DNA from: Streptomyces djakartensis | Lineage (GTDB): Bacteria; Actinomycetota; Actinomycetes; Streptomycetales; Streptomycetaceae | DNA length: 64,000 nt | Direction: 5' to 3' | NCBI RefSeq assembly: GCF_014651075.1 | Contig: NZ_BMWE01000006.1 | Location: forward strand, 124,001 to 188,000 | Shown: piece by piece, positions 53,209-62,235 of the stretch | Position numbering within the stretch: the first letter of the stretch is position 1 | Layout: the number at the start of each line of letters is the position of its first letter | Translations under genes and position numbers: made by a program | Notes under the pieces: model-generated | Seen by the model: only the letters and a program-made list of their open reading frames with translations | Databases searched by the model: none | What the model was told of the DNA's origin: nothing

Positions 53209-53598
53209 TCAGAAGAAGACACCACACCTCAGCAGCACGTTCGCGTACGGCCGTGCCTCGCCCGTGCGGACCACGAGACGGGCCCCGGCCGACAGTTCCT
53301 TGAGCCGCTCGTGCGGGACGAGGACCAGCGAGGGGAAGCGCCCCTCCAGGAGCGCCGAAGCGTCCCGGTTCGCTTCCCGTACCTCGTCCGCCGCCGTGGC
53401 CCCCTCGACCACCAGCTCCTCCAGCAGCCCCTCCAGCACCTCCGCGAACGCCGGCACCCCGGCCCGGAAGGCCAGGTCCACCACCCGGGGCCCGTCGGGG
53501 ATGGGCATGCCCGCGTCGCACACCAGCACCCCGTCCCCGTGGCCCAGTTCGGCGAGCGCCCCGGCGAGGTGGCGGTTCAGTATCCCGGCCCTCTTCAT
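53209..53598 (-). CDS. rbsD: D-ribose pyranase RbsD
   Basis: A 129-residue mutarotase that interconverts beta-pyranose and furanose forms of ribose so that ribokinase can use it. The N-terminal MKRAGILNRHLAGALAELGHG with its catalytic His, VCDAGMPIP, and the C-terminal VRTGEARPYANVLLRCGVFF are characteristic. ATG at 53598 overlaps the ribokinase stop by 4 bases. It is last in the rbs operon. Confidence 0.94.
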   Translation of the reverse strand: MKRAGILNRHLAGALAELGHGDGVLVCDAGMPIPDGPRVVDLAFRAGVPAFAEVLEGLLEELVVEGATAADEVREANRDASALLEGRFPSLVLVPHERLKELSAGARLVVRTGEARPYANVLLRCGVFF

Positions 53599-54497
53599 CG
53601 CGCGGCGACCTCCGCCGCCGACGGGAACGACACCTGCGCGCCCTCCTTCGTCACGGTCAACGCCCCGACCCGGGCCGCGTACGCCGCCGCCTGAGCCAGG
53701 GACTCGCCTGCCCCCAGCCGCACGGCCAGCGCCGCGGTGAACGCGTCGCCCGCGCCGGTCGTGTCCACGGCGCTCACCTTCACGGACGGGATCCGAAGTA
53801 CGCCCTCCGCCGAGGCCACCAGCGCGCCTTCCGCGCCCAGCGTCACCACCACCGACCGCGGGCCCTTCGCGAGCAGGATCCGCGCCCAGTCCTCAGGGGT
53901 GTCCCCGACGGCGGACTCACCCAGGATCACCTTCGCCTCGTGCTCGTTGACGATCAGCGGGTCGCACGCCGCCAGCAGCTCCCGCGGCAGGGGGCGCGGC
54001 GGGGAGGGGTTCAGGACGAAGCGGCTGTCCGGCGCCAGGTTCCGGACCACCTCCACCACCGTCTCCAGCGGGATCTCCAACTGCGTCGAGACCACCTTGG
54101 AGCTCTGGAACAGGCACCCGGCGGCGCGCACGTCCTGCGGGGACAGCCGGCCGTTCGCGCCCGGTGAGACGACGATGCTGTTGTCCCCGGACGGGTCGAC
54201 CGTGATCAGCGCGACCCCGGTCGGCGCGCCCCCCACCAGGACACCGACCGTGTCGACACCGGCCTCCCGCTGCGAGTCCAGCAGCAGCCTGCCGTACGCG
54301 TCGTCGCCGACCCGGGCCAGCAGAGCCGTGCGGGCACCGAGCCGGGCGGCCGCGACCGCCTGGTTCGCGCCCTTGCCGCCCGGATGGACGGCCAGGTCGG
54401 AGCCGAGCACGGTCTCGCCGGCTCCGGGCCGGCGCTCGACACCGACCACCAGGTCGGCGTTGGCCGACCCCACGACCAGGAGGTCGTAGTCGTACAT
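53595..54497 (-). CDS. rbsK: Ribokinase RbsK
   Basis: A 300-residue PfkB-family kinase that makes ribose-5-phosphate with ATP. Motifs are VHPGGKGANQAVAAARLG (PfkB signature 1) and VDTTGAGDAFTAALAVRL (signature 2 with the catalytic Asp and anion hole). ATG at 54497 is preceded by GGGGAG; a longer in-frame start adds only unsupported residues. Placed between the permease/binding-protein fusion and rbsD. Confidence 0.94.
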   Translation of the reverse strand: MYDYDLLVVGSANADLVVGVERRPGAGETVLGSDLAVHPGGKGANQAVAAARLGARTALLARVGDDAYGRLLLDSQREAGVDTVGVLVGGAPTGVALITVDPSGDNSIVVSPGANGRLSPQDVRAAGCLFQSSKVVSTQLEIPLETVVEVVRNLAPDSRFVLNPSPPRPLPRELLAACDPLIVNEHEAKVILGESAVGDTPEDWARILLAKGPRSVVVTLGAEGALVASAEGVLRIPSVKVSAVDTTGAGDAFTAALAVRLGAGESLAQAAAYAARVGALTVTKEGAQVSFPSAAEVAAR

Positions 54498-54573
54498 GAG
54501 TCGTCTCCCCACGTGAGTGACATGGGCGGGCGGTTTCCACACGCTGTGGACGACCGCCCGCCGTTCCCCGATG

Positions 54574-56523
54574 TCAGCCGCTGAAGCCGGCCACGTTCTC
54601 CTTCGTGACCACCTTCACCGGTACCTTCACCGTCTCCTCGACCTTCTTGCCCTGAAGCGCCCGCAGCGCGTTGTCCACCGCGATCTTCCCGAGCTGGGAC
54701 GGCTGCTGCGCCACGGACGCGTACAGCGTGCCGCCCTCGACCGCCTTCAGTCCGTCAGGCGTGCCGTCGAAGCCGACCACGGAGACCGACGTGCCGGCCT
54801 TGGAACCCAGCGCCTTGATCGCGCCCAGCGCCATCTCGTCGTTGGCGGCGATGACCCCCTGGACGTCCGGGTGGGCCTGCAGCAGGTTCGACATCACGTC
54901 GAGGCCCTTGGTGCGGTCGAAGTCGGCGGGCTGCTGGGCCACGACCCGGATGCCCGGGTAGGCCTTCAGCCCGTTGGCGAAGCCCTCGGCGCGCTCCCGG
55001 GCCGCGGACGTGCCCGCCTGGCCCTGCAGAATCACGATCTTGCCCTTGCCGCCCAACTTGTCGGCGATTGCCTTGGCGGCCAGCTCGCCGCCGGCCACGT
55101 TGTCGGAGGCGACCAGCGTGGCCGTCCTGGCGTCGTTGACGACGCGGTCGACGGCGACGACCGGGATCCTCGCCTTGCCGGCGGCCTTCACCGAGTTGCT
55201 CGCCGCGTCCGAGTCCACCGGGTTGACGATGATCGCGCCGAGTCCGGAACTGGTGAAGTTCTGCAGCTGGTTGGCCTGCTGGGAGACGTCGTTCTGGGCG
55301 TCCGTGACGGTCAGGTCCACGCCCAGCCGCTTCGCCTCGGCCTGGGCACCCGCCCGGATCTGCACGAAGAACGGGTTGTTGAGGGTGGACAGCGACAGGC
55401 CCATCTTCGGGGTGCTCGCGGCGGAGGAGCCGTTGTGCAGGAAGGACGTGGCGCCGACGATCGCGACGGTGACCACGGCCGCCAGCCCGTACGTCGCCGC
55501 CTGCCTGCCCTTCGGCCCGCCGGTGCCGGCCGCCACCGGCGTCGCCCCCGCCTTGCGCCGCAGCGTGTCGAACAGCACCGCCAGCGCGATGACGACGCCG
55601 ATGACGACCTGCTGCCAGAACGCGGAGACGTTCAGCAGGTTCAGCCCGTTGCGCAGCACCGCCAGGATCAGCGCGCCGACCAGCGTGCCGGACGCCTTGC
55701 CCGTGCCGCCCGCGAGGGACGCGCCGCCGATGACGACGGCGGCGATCGCGTCGAGCTCGTAGCCGTCGGCGGCCTGGGGCTGCGCGGAGGAGAGCCGGGC
55801 GGCGAGCACCACACCGGCGACGGCGGCGAAGACGCCGGAGAAGGCGTAGACGGCGAGCTTCTGCTTCTTCACGCGCAGACCGGACAGCCGCGCGGCCTCC
55901 TCGTTGCCGCCGATCGCGTACATCGAGCGGCCGATGTAGGTCCGGCCGAGGACGAAGGCGGTGATCAGACCCATCACGGCCATCACCAGGACCGGCACCG
56001 GCAGCCAGCCGCCGAGCGTGTCGCCGAGGTGGGAGACCGAGTCGGGGAACGCGATCGGTGAGCCCTCGGAGATCACGAGGGACAGACCGCGCGCCACGGA
56101 CAGCATGGCCAGCGTCGCGATGAACGGCGGCAGCTTGCCGTAGGAGATCAGGATGCCGTTGACCAGGCCGCAGACGATGCCCGTCGCCAGGGCGAGGAGC
56201 ACGGCGGCGAACACCGGGACACCCGCCGAGGTGGCGCTCCACGCCAGGACCGTGGCCGACAGCGCGGCGACCGAGCCGACCGACAGGTCGATGCCCGCCG
56301 AGACGATCACGAAGGTGACGCCGAAGGCGAGGACGGCGGTGACGGCCGCCTGCACGCCGACGTTGAGGAGGTTGTCCGTCGTCAGGAAGGCACCGGACAG
56401 CGCCGACATCGCGATGACGAGGACGATGAGCGCGGTGAGCGCCCCGTTGTCGAGCAGCAGGCGGCGCAGGCCGCCCGAGGCGCCCTGCGCGCCCGTCGTG
56501 CTCTTGAGCGTGTCAGTGGCCAC
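54574..56523 (-). CDS. rbsCB: Ribose ABC permease-binding protein fusion (RbsC-RbsB)
   Basis: A 649-residue natural fusion. Residues 1 to about 335 form an RbsC-type permease (FVIVSAGIDLSVGSVAALSA, then AAVVIGGASLAGGTGKASGT). A further membrane helix (YGLAAVVTVAIVGATSFL) leads to an RbsB-type sugar-binding domain (MGLSLSTLNNPFFVQIRAG, IIVNPVDSDA, VIAANDEMALGAIKALG). The binding protein is thus tethered to its own permease outside the membrane, replacing a lipoprotein. GTG at 56523 overlaps the rbsA end by 11 bases. No separate rbsB is present. Confidence 0.93.
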   Translation of the reverse strand: MATDTLKSTTGAQGASGGLRRLLLDNGALTALIVLVIAMSALSGAFLTTDNLLNVGVQAAVTAVLAFGVTFVIVSAGIDLSVGSVAALSATVLAWSATSAGVPVFAAVLLALATGIVCGLVNGILISYGKLPPFIATLAMLSVARGLSLVISEGSPIAFPDSVSHLGDTLGGWLPVPVLVMAVMGLITAFVLGRTYIGRSMYAIGGNEEAARLSGLRVKKQKLAVYAFSGVFAAVAGVVLAARLSSAQPQAADGYELDAIAAVVIGGASLAGGTGKASGTLVGALILAVLRNGLNLLNVSAFWQQVVIGVVIALAVLFDTLRRKAGATPVAAGTGGPKGRQAATYGLAAVVTVAIVGATSFLHNGSSAASTPKMGLSLSTLNNPFFVQIRAGAQAEAKRLGVDLTVTDAQNDVSQQANQLQNFTSSGLGAIIVNPVDSDAASNSVKAAGKARIPVVAVDRVVNDARTATLVASDNVAGGELAAKAIADKLGGKGKIVILQGQAGTSAARERAEGFANGLKAYPGIRVVAQQPADFDRTKGLDVMSNLLQAHPDVQGVIAANDEMALGAIKALGSKAGTSVSVVGFDGTPDGLKAVEGGTLYASVAQQPSQLGKIAVDNALRALQGKKVEETVKVPVKVVTKENVAGFSG

Positions 56524-58033
56524 GGGAGGCCTCCTTGTCGGTGCTGGGGTTGCTTACGGCGAGGGCCATCACGGCGTCCTGGGTCGCCTCGTCGGCGGAG
56601 AGTTCACCGGCGATCCGCCCCTGGGCCATCACCAGCACCCGGTCGCTCATGCCGAGCACCTCGGGAAGATCGCTGGAGATCATCAGGACGGCCGCGCCGG
56701 CGGCGGTGAGTTCGTTCACGAGCTGGTAGATCTCGACCTTGGCGCCGACGTCGATCCCCCGCGTCGGCTCGTCGAGGATCAGCACCTTGGTGTCGGCGAG
56801 CAGCCACTTGCCGATGACGACCTTCTGCTGGTTGCCGCCGGACAGGGTGCGCACGCGCTGGCCGAGGCCCGCCATGCGCACGCCGAGCTGCTGCGCGATC
56901 CGCTCGGCGGCCTCGCGCTGCCCCTTGAGATCGACGAGCCCGGCGCGCGTGGCCGACCGCAGCGTCACCAGCCCGAGGTTCTCCTCGACCGACGCGTCCA
57001 GCACCAGGCCCTGCCCCTTGCGGTCCTCGGGGATGAGCCCGATGCCCGCGGTCATCGCCGCGTTGACGTCGGACTTCGGGACGGCGGAACCGGCGACCTT
57101 CACGGCCCCCTCGTCGTACGGATCCGCCCCGAACACGGCCCGCACGACCTCCGTGCGCCCCGCGCCGACCAGCCCCGCCACGCCGACGACCTCACCGGCG
57201 TGCACCTCGAAGCTGACGTCGTGGAAGACCCCGTCACGCGTGAGCCCCTCGACGGTGAGCAACGCGGCGCCCCGGTCGGGCCGCGCGCGCGGGTACTGCT
57301 GCTCGATCGACCGCCCCACCATCAGCCGGACGAGCTCGTCCTCAGGCGTGGAGGCGGGCACCTGCCCGACACTCCTCCCGTCCCGTATGACGGTCACCCG
57401 GTCGCCGAGGGCGGCGATCTCCTCCAGGTGGTGGGTGATGAACACGATCCCGACGCCGTCCTCGCGCAGCTTCCGCACGATCGCGAAGAGCTTCTCGACC
57501 TCCTCGGAGGTGAGCACGGCGGTCGGCTCGTCCATGATCAGCACACGCGCGTCCAGGCTGAGCGCCTTGGCGATCTCGACCATCTGCAGGCGGGCGATGC
57601 CGAGTTCCCGCACCCGCGCGCGGGGCGACACGTTCACGCCGACCCGCCCGAGCAGGACCTCGGCGTCGGCCTCCATCCGCTTCCGGTCGATCATCCCGAA
57701 CCGGCGCGGCTGCCGCCCCAGGAAGATGTTCTCGGCGACCGTCAGATCGGGCACCAGGTTGAACTCCTGGTAGATGGTCGCGATCCCGAGCCGTTCGGAG
57801 TCCTGCGCGCCCTGGATGCGCGTCTCCTCGCCGCCGACCAGGATCCGCCCGGCGTCGGGGGTATAGGCGCCGGAGAGCATCTTGATCAGCGTGCTCTTGC
57901 CCGCGCCGTTCTCACCGAGCAGCACATGCACCTCGCCCCGGCGCAGATCGAAGTCGACGCCGTCCAGCGCGACCACGCCCGGGAAGGTCTTGCGTATGCC
58001 CTCGATGCGCAGCAACTCGTCCGCGTCGCTCAC
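56513..58033 (-). CDS. rbsA: Ribose ABC transporter ATPase RbsA
   Basis: A 506-residue protein with two ATPase domains. Domain 1 has Walker A GENGAGKST and Walker B VLIMDEPTA; its signature region is LGIARLQMVEIAKAL rather than LSGGQ, common in sugar ABC ATPases. Domain 2 has the degenerate Walker A GLVGAGRTE, signature LSGGNQQK and VLILDEPTRGID. It powers ribose import through the fused permease. ATG at 58033 overlaps the rbsR stop (ATGA). Confidence 0.94.
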   Translation of the reverse strand: MSDADELLRIEGIRKTFPGVVALDGVDFDLRRGEVHVLLGENGAGKSTLIKMLSGAYTPDAGRILVGGEETRIQGAQDSERLGIATIYQEFNLVPDLTVAENIFLGRQPRRFGMIDRKRMEADAEVLLGRVGVNVSPRARVRELGIARLQMVEIAKALSLDARVLIMDEPTAVLTSEEVEKLFAIVRKLREDGVGIVFITHHLEEIAALGDRVTVIRDGRSVGQVPASTPEDELVRLMVGRSIEQQYPRARPDRGAALLTVEGLTRDGVFHDVSFEVHAGEVVGVAGLVGAGRTEVVRAVFGADPYDEGAVKVAGSAVPKSDVNAAMTAGIGLIPEDRKGQGLVLDASVEENLGLVTLRSATRAGLVDLKGQREAAERIAQQLGVRMAGLGQRVRTLSGGNQQKVVIGKWLLADTKVLILDEPTRGIDVGAKVEIYQLVNELTAAGAAVLMISSDLPEVLGMSDRVLVMAQGRIAGELSADEATQDAVMALAVSNPSTDKEASRGH

Positions 58034-59049
58034 GTCGTGCTCCTTTGCACTGGGGTGGGGGTCTCGCCGCAGGAGCGGCGTACGACGAGCCGGGCGGGAA
58101 GCGTGACGGACTCGCCCGGCCGTCCCTCGATGCGGTCGACCAGGGCGCGCACGGCGGCCCGCCCCAGCTCACCCGTCGGCTGGGCGATCGCGGTGACCGG
58201 CGGGTCGGTGTGCACGAACCACGGGATGTCGTCGAACGCGGCCAGCGCGATGTCGTCCGGCACGCGCAGGCCACGCGCGCGCACGGCGTCCAGCGCGCCG
58301 AGCGCCATCAGGTTGTCGGCCGCGAACACGACCTCCGGCGGCTCGGCCAGGTCGAGGAAGCCCTCGGTGACCCGCCGTCCGCTCTCGGCCTGGAAGTCGC
58401 CCTGGCCTGTGTAGGCGTCGGGCAGTTCGAGCCCGTACGCGGCCAGCGCCTCCCGGAACGCCTCCACGCGCTCCCGGCCGGTCGTGGTCGCCGCCGGTCC
58501 CGCGATGATGGCGAGGCGCCGGTGCCCGAGCCCGTACAGGTGCGCCACGAGATCCCGCACGGCCGCCTGCCCGTCCGCCCTCACCACCGGCACCTCCACG
58601 CCGGGGATCCACCGGTCGACGAAGACCATGGGCGTCCCGGCCCGCGCGGCGTCCAGCATCAGCGGCGAGCCGCCGTCCGTCGGGGAGAGGAGCAGCCCGT
58701 CGATCCGCCGGTCCAGCAGGGTGCGCACGTGGTGGTCCTGAAGGTCCGGCCGCTCGTCGGCGTTGCCGATGATGACGCTGTAGCCGAGCGCGCGGGCCTC
58801 CTCCTCGACGGAGCGGGCCAGCTCGGTGAAGTAGGGGTTCATCACGTCGCTGATGACCAGGCCGAGGGTGCGGGTCTGGTCGGTGCGCAGCGAGCGGGCG
58901 ACGGCGTTCGGGCGGTAGCCCAGGGTCTCGACGGCGGCCAGCACGCGGGTGCGCGCGTCGGCGCTGACCGACGGGTGGTCGTTCAGGACGCGCGAGACCG
59001 TGGCGACGGACACGCCGGCCTCCGCAGCGACGTCCTTGATGCTGGCCAC
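58030..59049 (-). CDS. rbsR: LacI-family ribose operon repressor RbsR
   Basis: A 339-residue LacI/GalR repressor, with HTH IKDVAAEAGVSVATVSRVLN at residues 4-23, hinge YRPNAVARSLRT, and a sugar-binding C-domain (LGLVISDVMNPYFTELARSV, AAFDDIPWFVHTDPPVTA). GTG at 59049 has AAGGAGGT 9 bases upstream. It is the first gene of rbsR-A-CB-K-D and sits behind two identical operators, so it autoregulates the operon, with ribose or a derivative as inducer. Confidence 0.92.
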   Translation of the reverse strand: MASIKDVAAEAGVSVATVSRVLNDHPSVSADARTRVLAAVETLGYRPNAVARSLRTDQTRTLGLVISDVMNPYFTELARSVEEEARALGYSVIIGNADERPDLQDHHVRTLLDRRIDGLLLSPTDGGSPLMLDAARAGTPMVFVDRWIPGVEVPVVRADGQAAVRDLVAHLYGLGHRRLAIIAGPAATTTGRERVEAFREALAAYGLELPDAYTGQGDFQAESGRRVTEGFLDLAEPPEVVFAADNLMALGALDAVRARGLRVPDDIALAAFDDIPWFVHTDPPVTAIAQPTGELGRAAVRALVDRIEGRPGESVTLPARLVVRRSCGETPTPVQRSTT

Positions 59050-59105
59050 CGCCGCTCCACCTCCTTGTGGATCAGTCGGGTGAGCACCTTGGCTCGGGAT
59101 GCTCG

Positions 59106-59145
59106 TGGAATCGATTACATCGACGGAGGGATGGAATCGATTACA
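59106..59145. promoter_or_regulatory. Two identical RbsR operators
   Basis: TGGAATCGATTACA occurs at 59106-59119 and 59132-59145, 26 bp apart, each with the palindromic core AATCGATT. They lie 57-96 bases upstream of rbsR. Such LacI-type sites and their duplication support cooperative autorepression. Confidence 0.85.
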
Positions 59146-59276
59146 CGGCGGTAGGGCAAGACCCCTGGGGTATCTCTTGACCGGATCGTGATGTCGCGGC
59201 GACGCGCACACCGACCACCGATGAGTTTCGCCGCCCCGAGCGGTCCAATCCTCGTCACGGCCACAGGAGGAGTGCC

Positions 59277-59924
59277 ATGCCCCAGCTACTGCGAGTGCAG
59301 AACTTCAACGTCTCGAGCGACGGTTTCGGTGCCGGTGAGGGCCAGAGCCTGGAGCGGCCGTTCGGCCACGCCGACCCCGGCACGATGTTCGCCTGGGCCG
59401 GCGCCACGGCGAGCTGGCCCAACCGCACCGACCCGGGCGGGAGCCGCGGCCTCGACGACTACCTGACCCGCGATTTCCGGAACAACATCGGCGCCGAGAT
59501 CATGGGCCGCAACAAGTTCAGCCCCCACCGCGGCCCCTGGCAGGACCACGAGTGGAAGGGGTGGTGGGGCGAGGAACCCCCCTTCCACACCCCGGTGTTC
59601 GTCATGACCCACTACGACCGTCCCTCGTTCACCCTCTCCGACACCACGTTCCACTTCGTCGGCGGCGACCCGGCGGAGGTGCTGGAGCAGGCGCGCCAGG
59701 CCGCGCAGGGCAAGGACGTCCGCCTCGGCGGCGGCGCCACGGTCATCCGGGAGTTCCTGGACGCCGACCTGGTCGACACCCTGCACGTGGCCGTCTCGCC
59801 GGGTGTGAAACTCGGCTCCGGTTCCCGCCTCTGGGAGTCGCCCGAAGAGCTTCTCGACCGCTTCCACTGCGATGTCGTGCCGAGCCCGAGCGGGGTGACG
59901 CATCACTTGTTCTGGAGGAAGTGA
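59277..59924 (+). CDS. Dihydrofolate reductase-like (RibD C-terminal domain) protein
   Basis: A 215-residue protein of the RibD-C/YwjB-like group that shares the DHFR fold and binds NADPH. Visible features are LRVQNFNVSSDGFGAGEGQ at the start, GAEIMGRNKFS, and VRLGGGATVIREFLDADLVDTLHVAVSP, the GGG cofactor loop. The substrate is unknown, and the group is widespread in actinobacteria. ATG at 59277 has AGGAGGAG upstream. A strong hairpin follows the stop. Confidence 0.85.
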   Translation: MPQLLRVQNFNVSSDGFGAGEGQSLERPFGHADPGTMFAWAGATASWPNRTDPGGSRGLDDYLTRDFRNNIGAEIMGRNKFSPHRGPWQDHEWKGWWGEEPPFHTPVFVMTHYDRPSFTLSDTTFHFVGGDPAEVLEQARQAAQGKDVRLGGGATVIREFLDADLVDTLHVAVSPGVKLGSGSRLWESPEELLDRFHCDVVPSPSGVTHHLFWRK

Positions 59925-59952
59925 CTCGGCACTGGGGAACGTCTTGCCGACC

Positions 59953-59991
59953 ATGAGGCCCGGGCGGGGGGATGGCCCCCCGCCGCCTCAT
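59953..59991. terminator. Hairpin between convergent genes
   Basis: A 16-bp stem with a 3-base bulge: ATGAGGC...GGCGGGGGG pairs with CCCCCCGCCGCCTCAT around a 4-base loop. It lies 29 bases after the RibD-like gene and before the convergent regulator remnant, and is a likely terminator. Confidence 0.75.
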
Positions 59992-60095
59992 CTGGCGAAA
60001 CCGCCACCCCGCTACCGGCGCCTGTGCGCCATCGCTGACAGGCCGACGTCGTTGATGGGACATGATCACCCTGTATCGGGGAAGCCGACCCCGGG

Positions 60096-60523
60096 TCAGC
60101 GGGGGCCCGGCGGGACCAGGCCCGCCTCGTACGCGGAGATGGCCGCCTCCACCCGGTCGCGTACGCCCAGCTTCGCCAGCATCGCGCTGACGTGCGCCTT
60201 CACCGTGCCCTCGACGAGGTGCAGCCGACTCGCGATCTCCGCGTTGGACAGCCCCGCCCCGAGTCCGGCCAGCACCTCGCGCTCCCGTTCCGTGAGCCGC
60301 TCCAGTGAGCGGTGGGGGTGTGCCGCCCGGTGCGCGCGCATCGCGGCGATGACCCGGCCGGCGACCCGCGGGGACAGATAGGCCCCGCCGCCTCCTACCG
60401 CCTGCACCCCTTTTGAGGAGTTCCCTCGGGTCGTCCGCCTTCGGCAGGAAGCCGTCGGCGCCCCCCTTCCAGGGCGCGGGTGATGTACTCGTCCTGCCCG
60501 AAGGTCGTCAGCATGATCACACC
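60096..60523 (-). pseudogene. Broken LuxR-type response regulator
   Basis: The LuxR HTH part (60096-60407) is intact: LTEREREVLAGLGAGLSNAE and then HLVEGTVKAHVSAMLAKLG. Upstream is only the end of the receiver domain (VIMLTTFGQDEYITRALEGG), and restoring the receiver sequence ADGFLPKADDPRELLKGVQA needs removal of one base in the six-base C run at 60461-60466 and one in the T run at 60411-60414. The receiver N-terminus with its phosphoacceptor Asp is missing. Translation from the GTG at 60407 could still give a lone HTH, but the gene is degraded. Confidence 0.75.
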
Positions 60524-60531
60524 GAGCCTTC

Positions 60532-60852
60532 GTGGCACCCGTCGTCGCAGCCGTCTTCTTCCTGCCATCCGCCTTCTACCTGGCCTGGCAACTGACGTCG
60601 AGCGTGCTGCCGCCCTCCCGGTTCGACGAGTTGACCATCGGCCGGCCGCGCGCCGAACTCGCCCCTCTGCTGCCGGCTCGCGCCTACCCTTACCCGTCCG
60701 ACCACGCCCGTTCCGCATCCCGGCCCCCCGGCGCCCGTTTCGAGTTCTACCGTTCCGGCAGCGATCTGTTGAACCAAGTCGACCTCTACCGGCTCTGCTG
60801 GTCCGGCAACACGCTGCTGACGAAGGACACCGTGCCCGCAAGCCGCCCCTGA
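60532..60852 (+). pseudogene. C-terminal remnant of a membrane or exported protein
   Basis: A 106-codon frame begins with a hydrophobic segment (PVVAAVFFLPSAFYLAWQL) followed by a polar domain, RFDELTIGRPRAELAPLLPA, ending RLCWSGNTLLTKDTV. It has no ribosome site, and its first codons abut the truncated regulator directly. I read it as the 3' part of a gene whose front was removed by the same deletion that cut the regulator. The family is not recognised. It could be an intact small gene, but this is less likely. Confidence 0.45.
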
Positions 60853-60875
60853 CCGCCCCGAACAGAGTGAGGACC

Positions 60876-61475
60876 ATGAAGTACGTCATACGCCGGATCA
60901 CGGCCGAGGAATGGCGCGAGCTGCGCGCGATACGCCTTGAGTCCCTGCTGGACTCGCCCGACGCCTTCGGTGTCCGTCACGCCGACGCTGTCGAGCTCTC
61001 CGACCGCACGTGGCGGGAGCAGGCGGAGAGGGCCGCGACCGCGGCCGACGAAGGGCTTTTCGTAGCCATCGACGAGACCGGCTCCTGGGTCGGCACCGCC
61101 GGGGCCGCACCCCTGGACGGCATCCCCGACACCGCACATGTGCACGCCGTCTATGTCACCCCGGCGCACCGCGGTCCGGACGGTCCGGCGCGGGCGCTGA
61201 TGGAAGCGGCAGTCGACTTCGCACGCGAGCACACCGATTGCGCCCGGCTCACCCTGGGGGTACGCGAGGACAATCATCGCGCCATGGCCTTTTACCGACG
61301 CATCGGGTTCCATGACCTCGGAGAGACCGTCCCCTACCCGCTGGACCCCACCAAGTTCTTGCGCATTCTGGGCTGCCCTGACTTCCGTGTCTCCCGGACT
61401 CCTGGCATGGTGCCGACTTCTGACATCAACACCGGTGTCCCGGTCGGTTCCCGGTCGGTTCCTCCTCGGACCTGA
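60876..61475 (+). CDS. GNAT-family N-acetyltransferase, odd C-terminus
   Basis: A 199-residue GNAT acyltransferase starting MKYVIRRITAEEWRELRAIR. The acetyl-CoA region reads VHAVYVTPAHRGPDGPARAL, and LTLGVREDNHRAMAFYRRIG fits the final beta strand and helix. Family members normally end soon after the YPLDP motif, but here about 35 residues of unrelated sequence follow (RVSRTPGMVPTSDINTG and on). The C-terminus may be altered by frameshift or deletion. The substrate is unknown. ATG at 60876 follows GAGGA. Confidence 0.75.
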   Translation: MKYVIRRITAEEWRELRAIRLESLLDSPDAFGVRHADAVELSDRTWREQAERAATAADEGLFVAIDETGSWVGTAGAAPLDGIPDTAHVHAVYVTPAHRGPDGPARALMEAAVDFAREHTDCARLTLGVREDNHRAMAFYRRIGFHDLGETVPYPLDPTKFLRILGCPDFRVSRTPGMVPTSDINTGVPVGSRSVPPRT

Positions 61476-61726
61476 CCCTCACCTCCTGCCGACAGACCGA
61501 CCTCGAAGACTGGACGACCAGCCACGACGGCCAATGAGGACGGCGGATTCGACCCACGTGCCTGGCGCGGGGCCGTAGCGGTACCAGCCGGCCTGCCGTC
61601 GGCGGGAGAATCCCCCACTCCGGCTGCATCTGGAGCGCTCGGGCCACCGCGGACTCTGCTCGCCTGGGCTGTCGCGGGCGGCGAGCGCCCGATCGCTCCA
61701 CTCAGCGTTTCAAGCCTCTCCTCGTG

Positions 61727-62203
61727 CTAGTCGCCCTCTTGGGCCGCCGCCTCCCGCATCCCGGTCAGGAAGCCCTTGATCGCGGCCAGTTCCCGCTCGT
61801 CGTACCCCTGCAACAGGCCCACCGCCCGGTCGATCAGCGGTCCGAAGTGGGACCAGCCGAGCGCGACCGCGCGCTCCTCCAGCTCGATCGTGACCTTGCG
61901 GCGGTCCCGCTCGCCACGCACCCGCCGCACATGCCCGGCCCGCTCCAGCCGGTCGACCAGCGCCGTGGTGCCCGCCGAGTTCAGCCCGAGCGCGGCACCG
62001 AGCCGTCCCGCCGTGGTCTCCTCGCCCGCCCGGGAGGCGTCCATCAGGGCGATCAGCGCACGCACGTCGGTGGGATGCATGCCGTTGCGCTGGGCGAACC
62101 GGGCGCTGTGCCGACCCAGGTCGACGACCACCGCGCGCAGCAGATGGACGATCTCCATCTCGGGCCCCTGCCCCCCTGTGCCCTCGTCCTCCTGGTCCGA
62201 CAC
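61727..62203 (-). CDS. MarR-family transcriptional regulator
   Basis: A 158-residue winged-helix regulator with the MarR core LRALIALMDASRAGEE-like helix, recognition region GRLGAALGLNSAGTTALVDR and the wing RVRGERDRRKVTIEL containing the conserved DRR. ATG at 62203. It is divergent from an alpha/beta hydrolase, and the 67-base gap holds a 7-5-7 palindrome, so it likely represses both genes. Confidence 0.9.
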   Translation of the reverse strand: MSDQEDEGTGGQGPEMEIVHLLRAVVVDLGRHSARFAQRNGMHPTDVRALIALMDASRAGEETTAGRLGAALGLNSAGTTALVDRLERAGHVRRVRGERDRRKVTIELEERAVALGWSHFGPLIDRAVGLLQGYDERELAAIKGFLTGMREAAAQEGD

Positions 62204-62235
62204 GGACCGCCTCCCCTATCATCTCGCTCAACAAG

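Noticed and set aside
61426..61701. 91-residue minus-strand frame before marR
   Set aside because: No ribosome site, no motif, and partly antisense to the acetyltransferase tail. The interval 61476-61726 shows nothing else.
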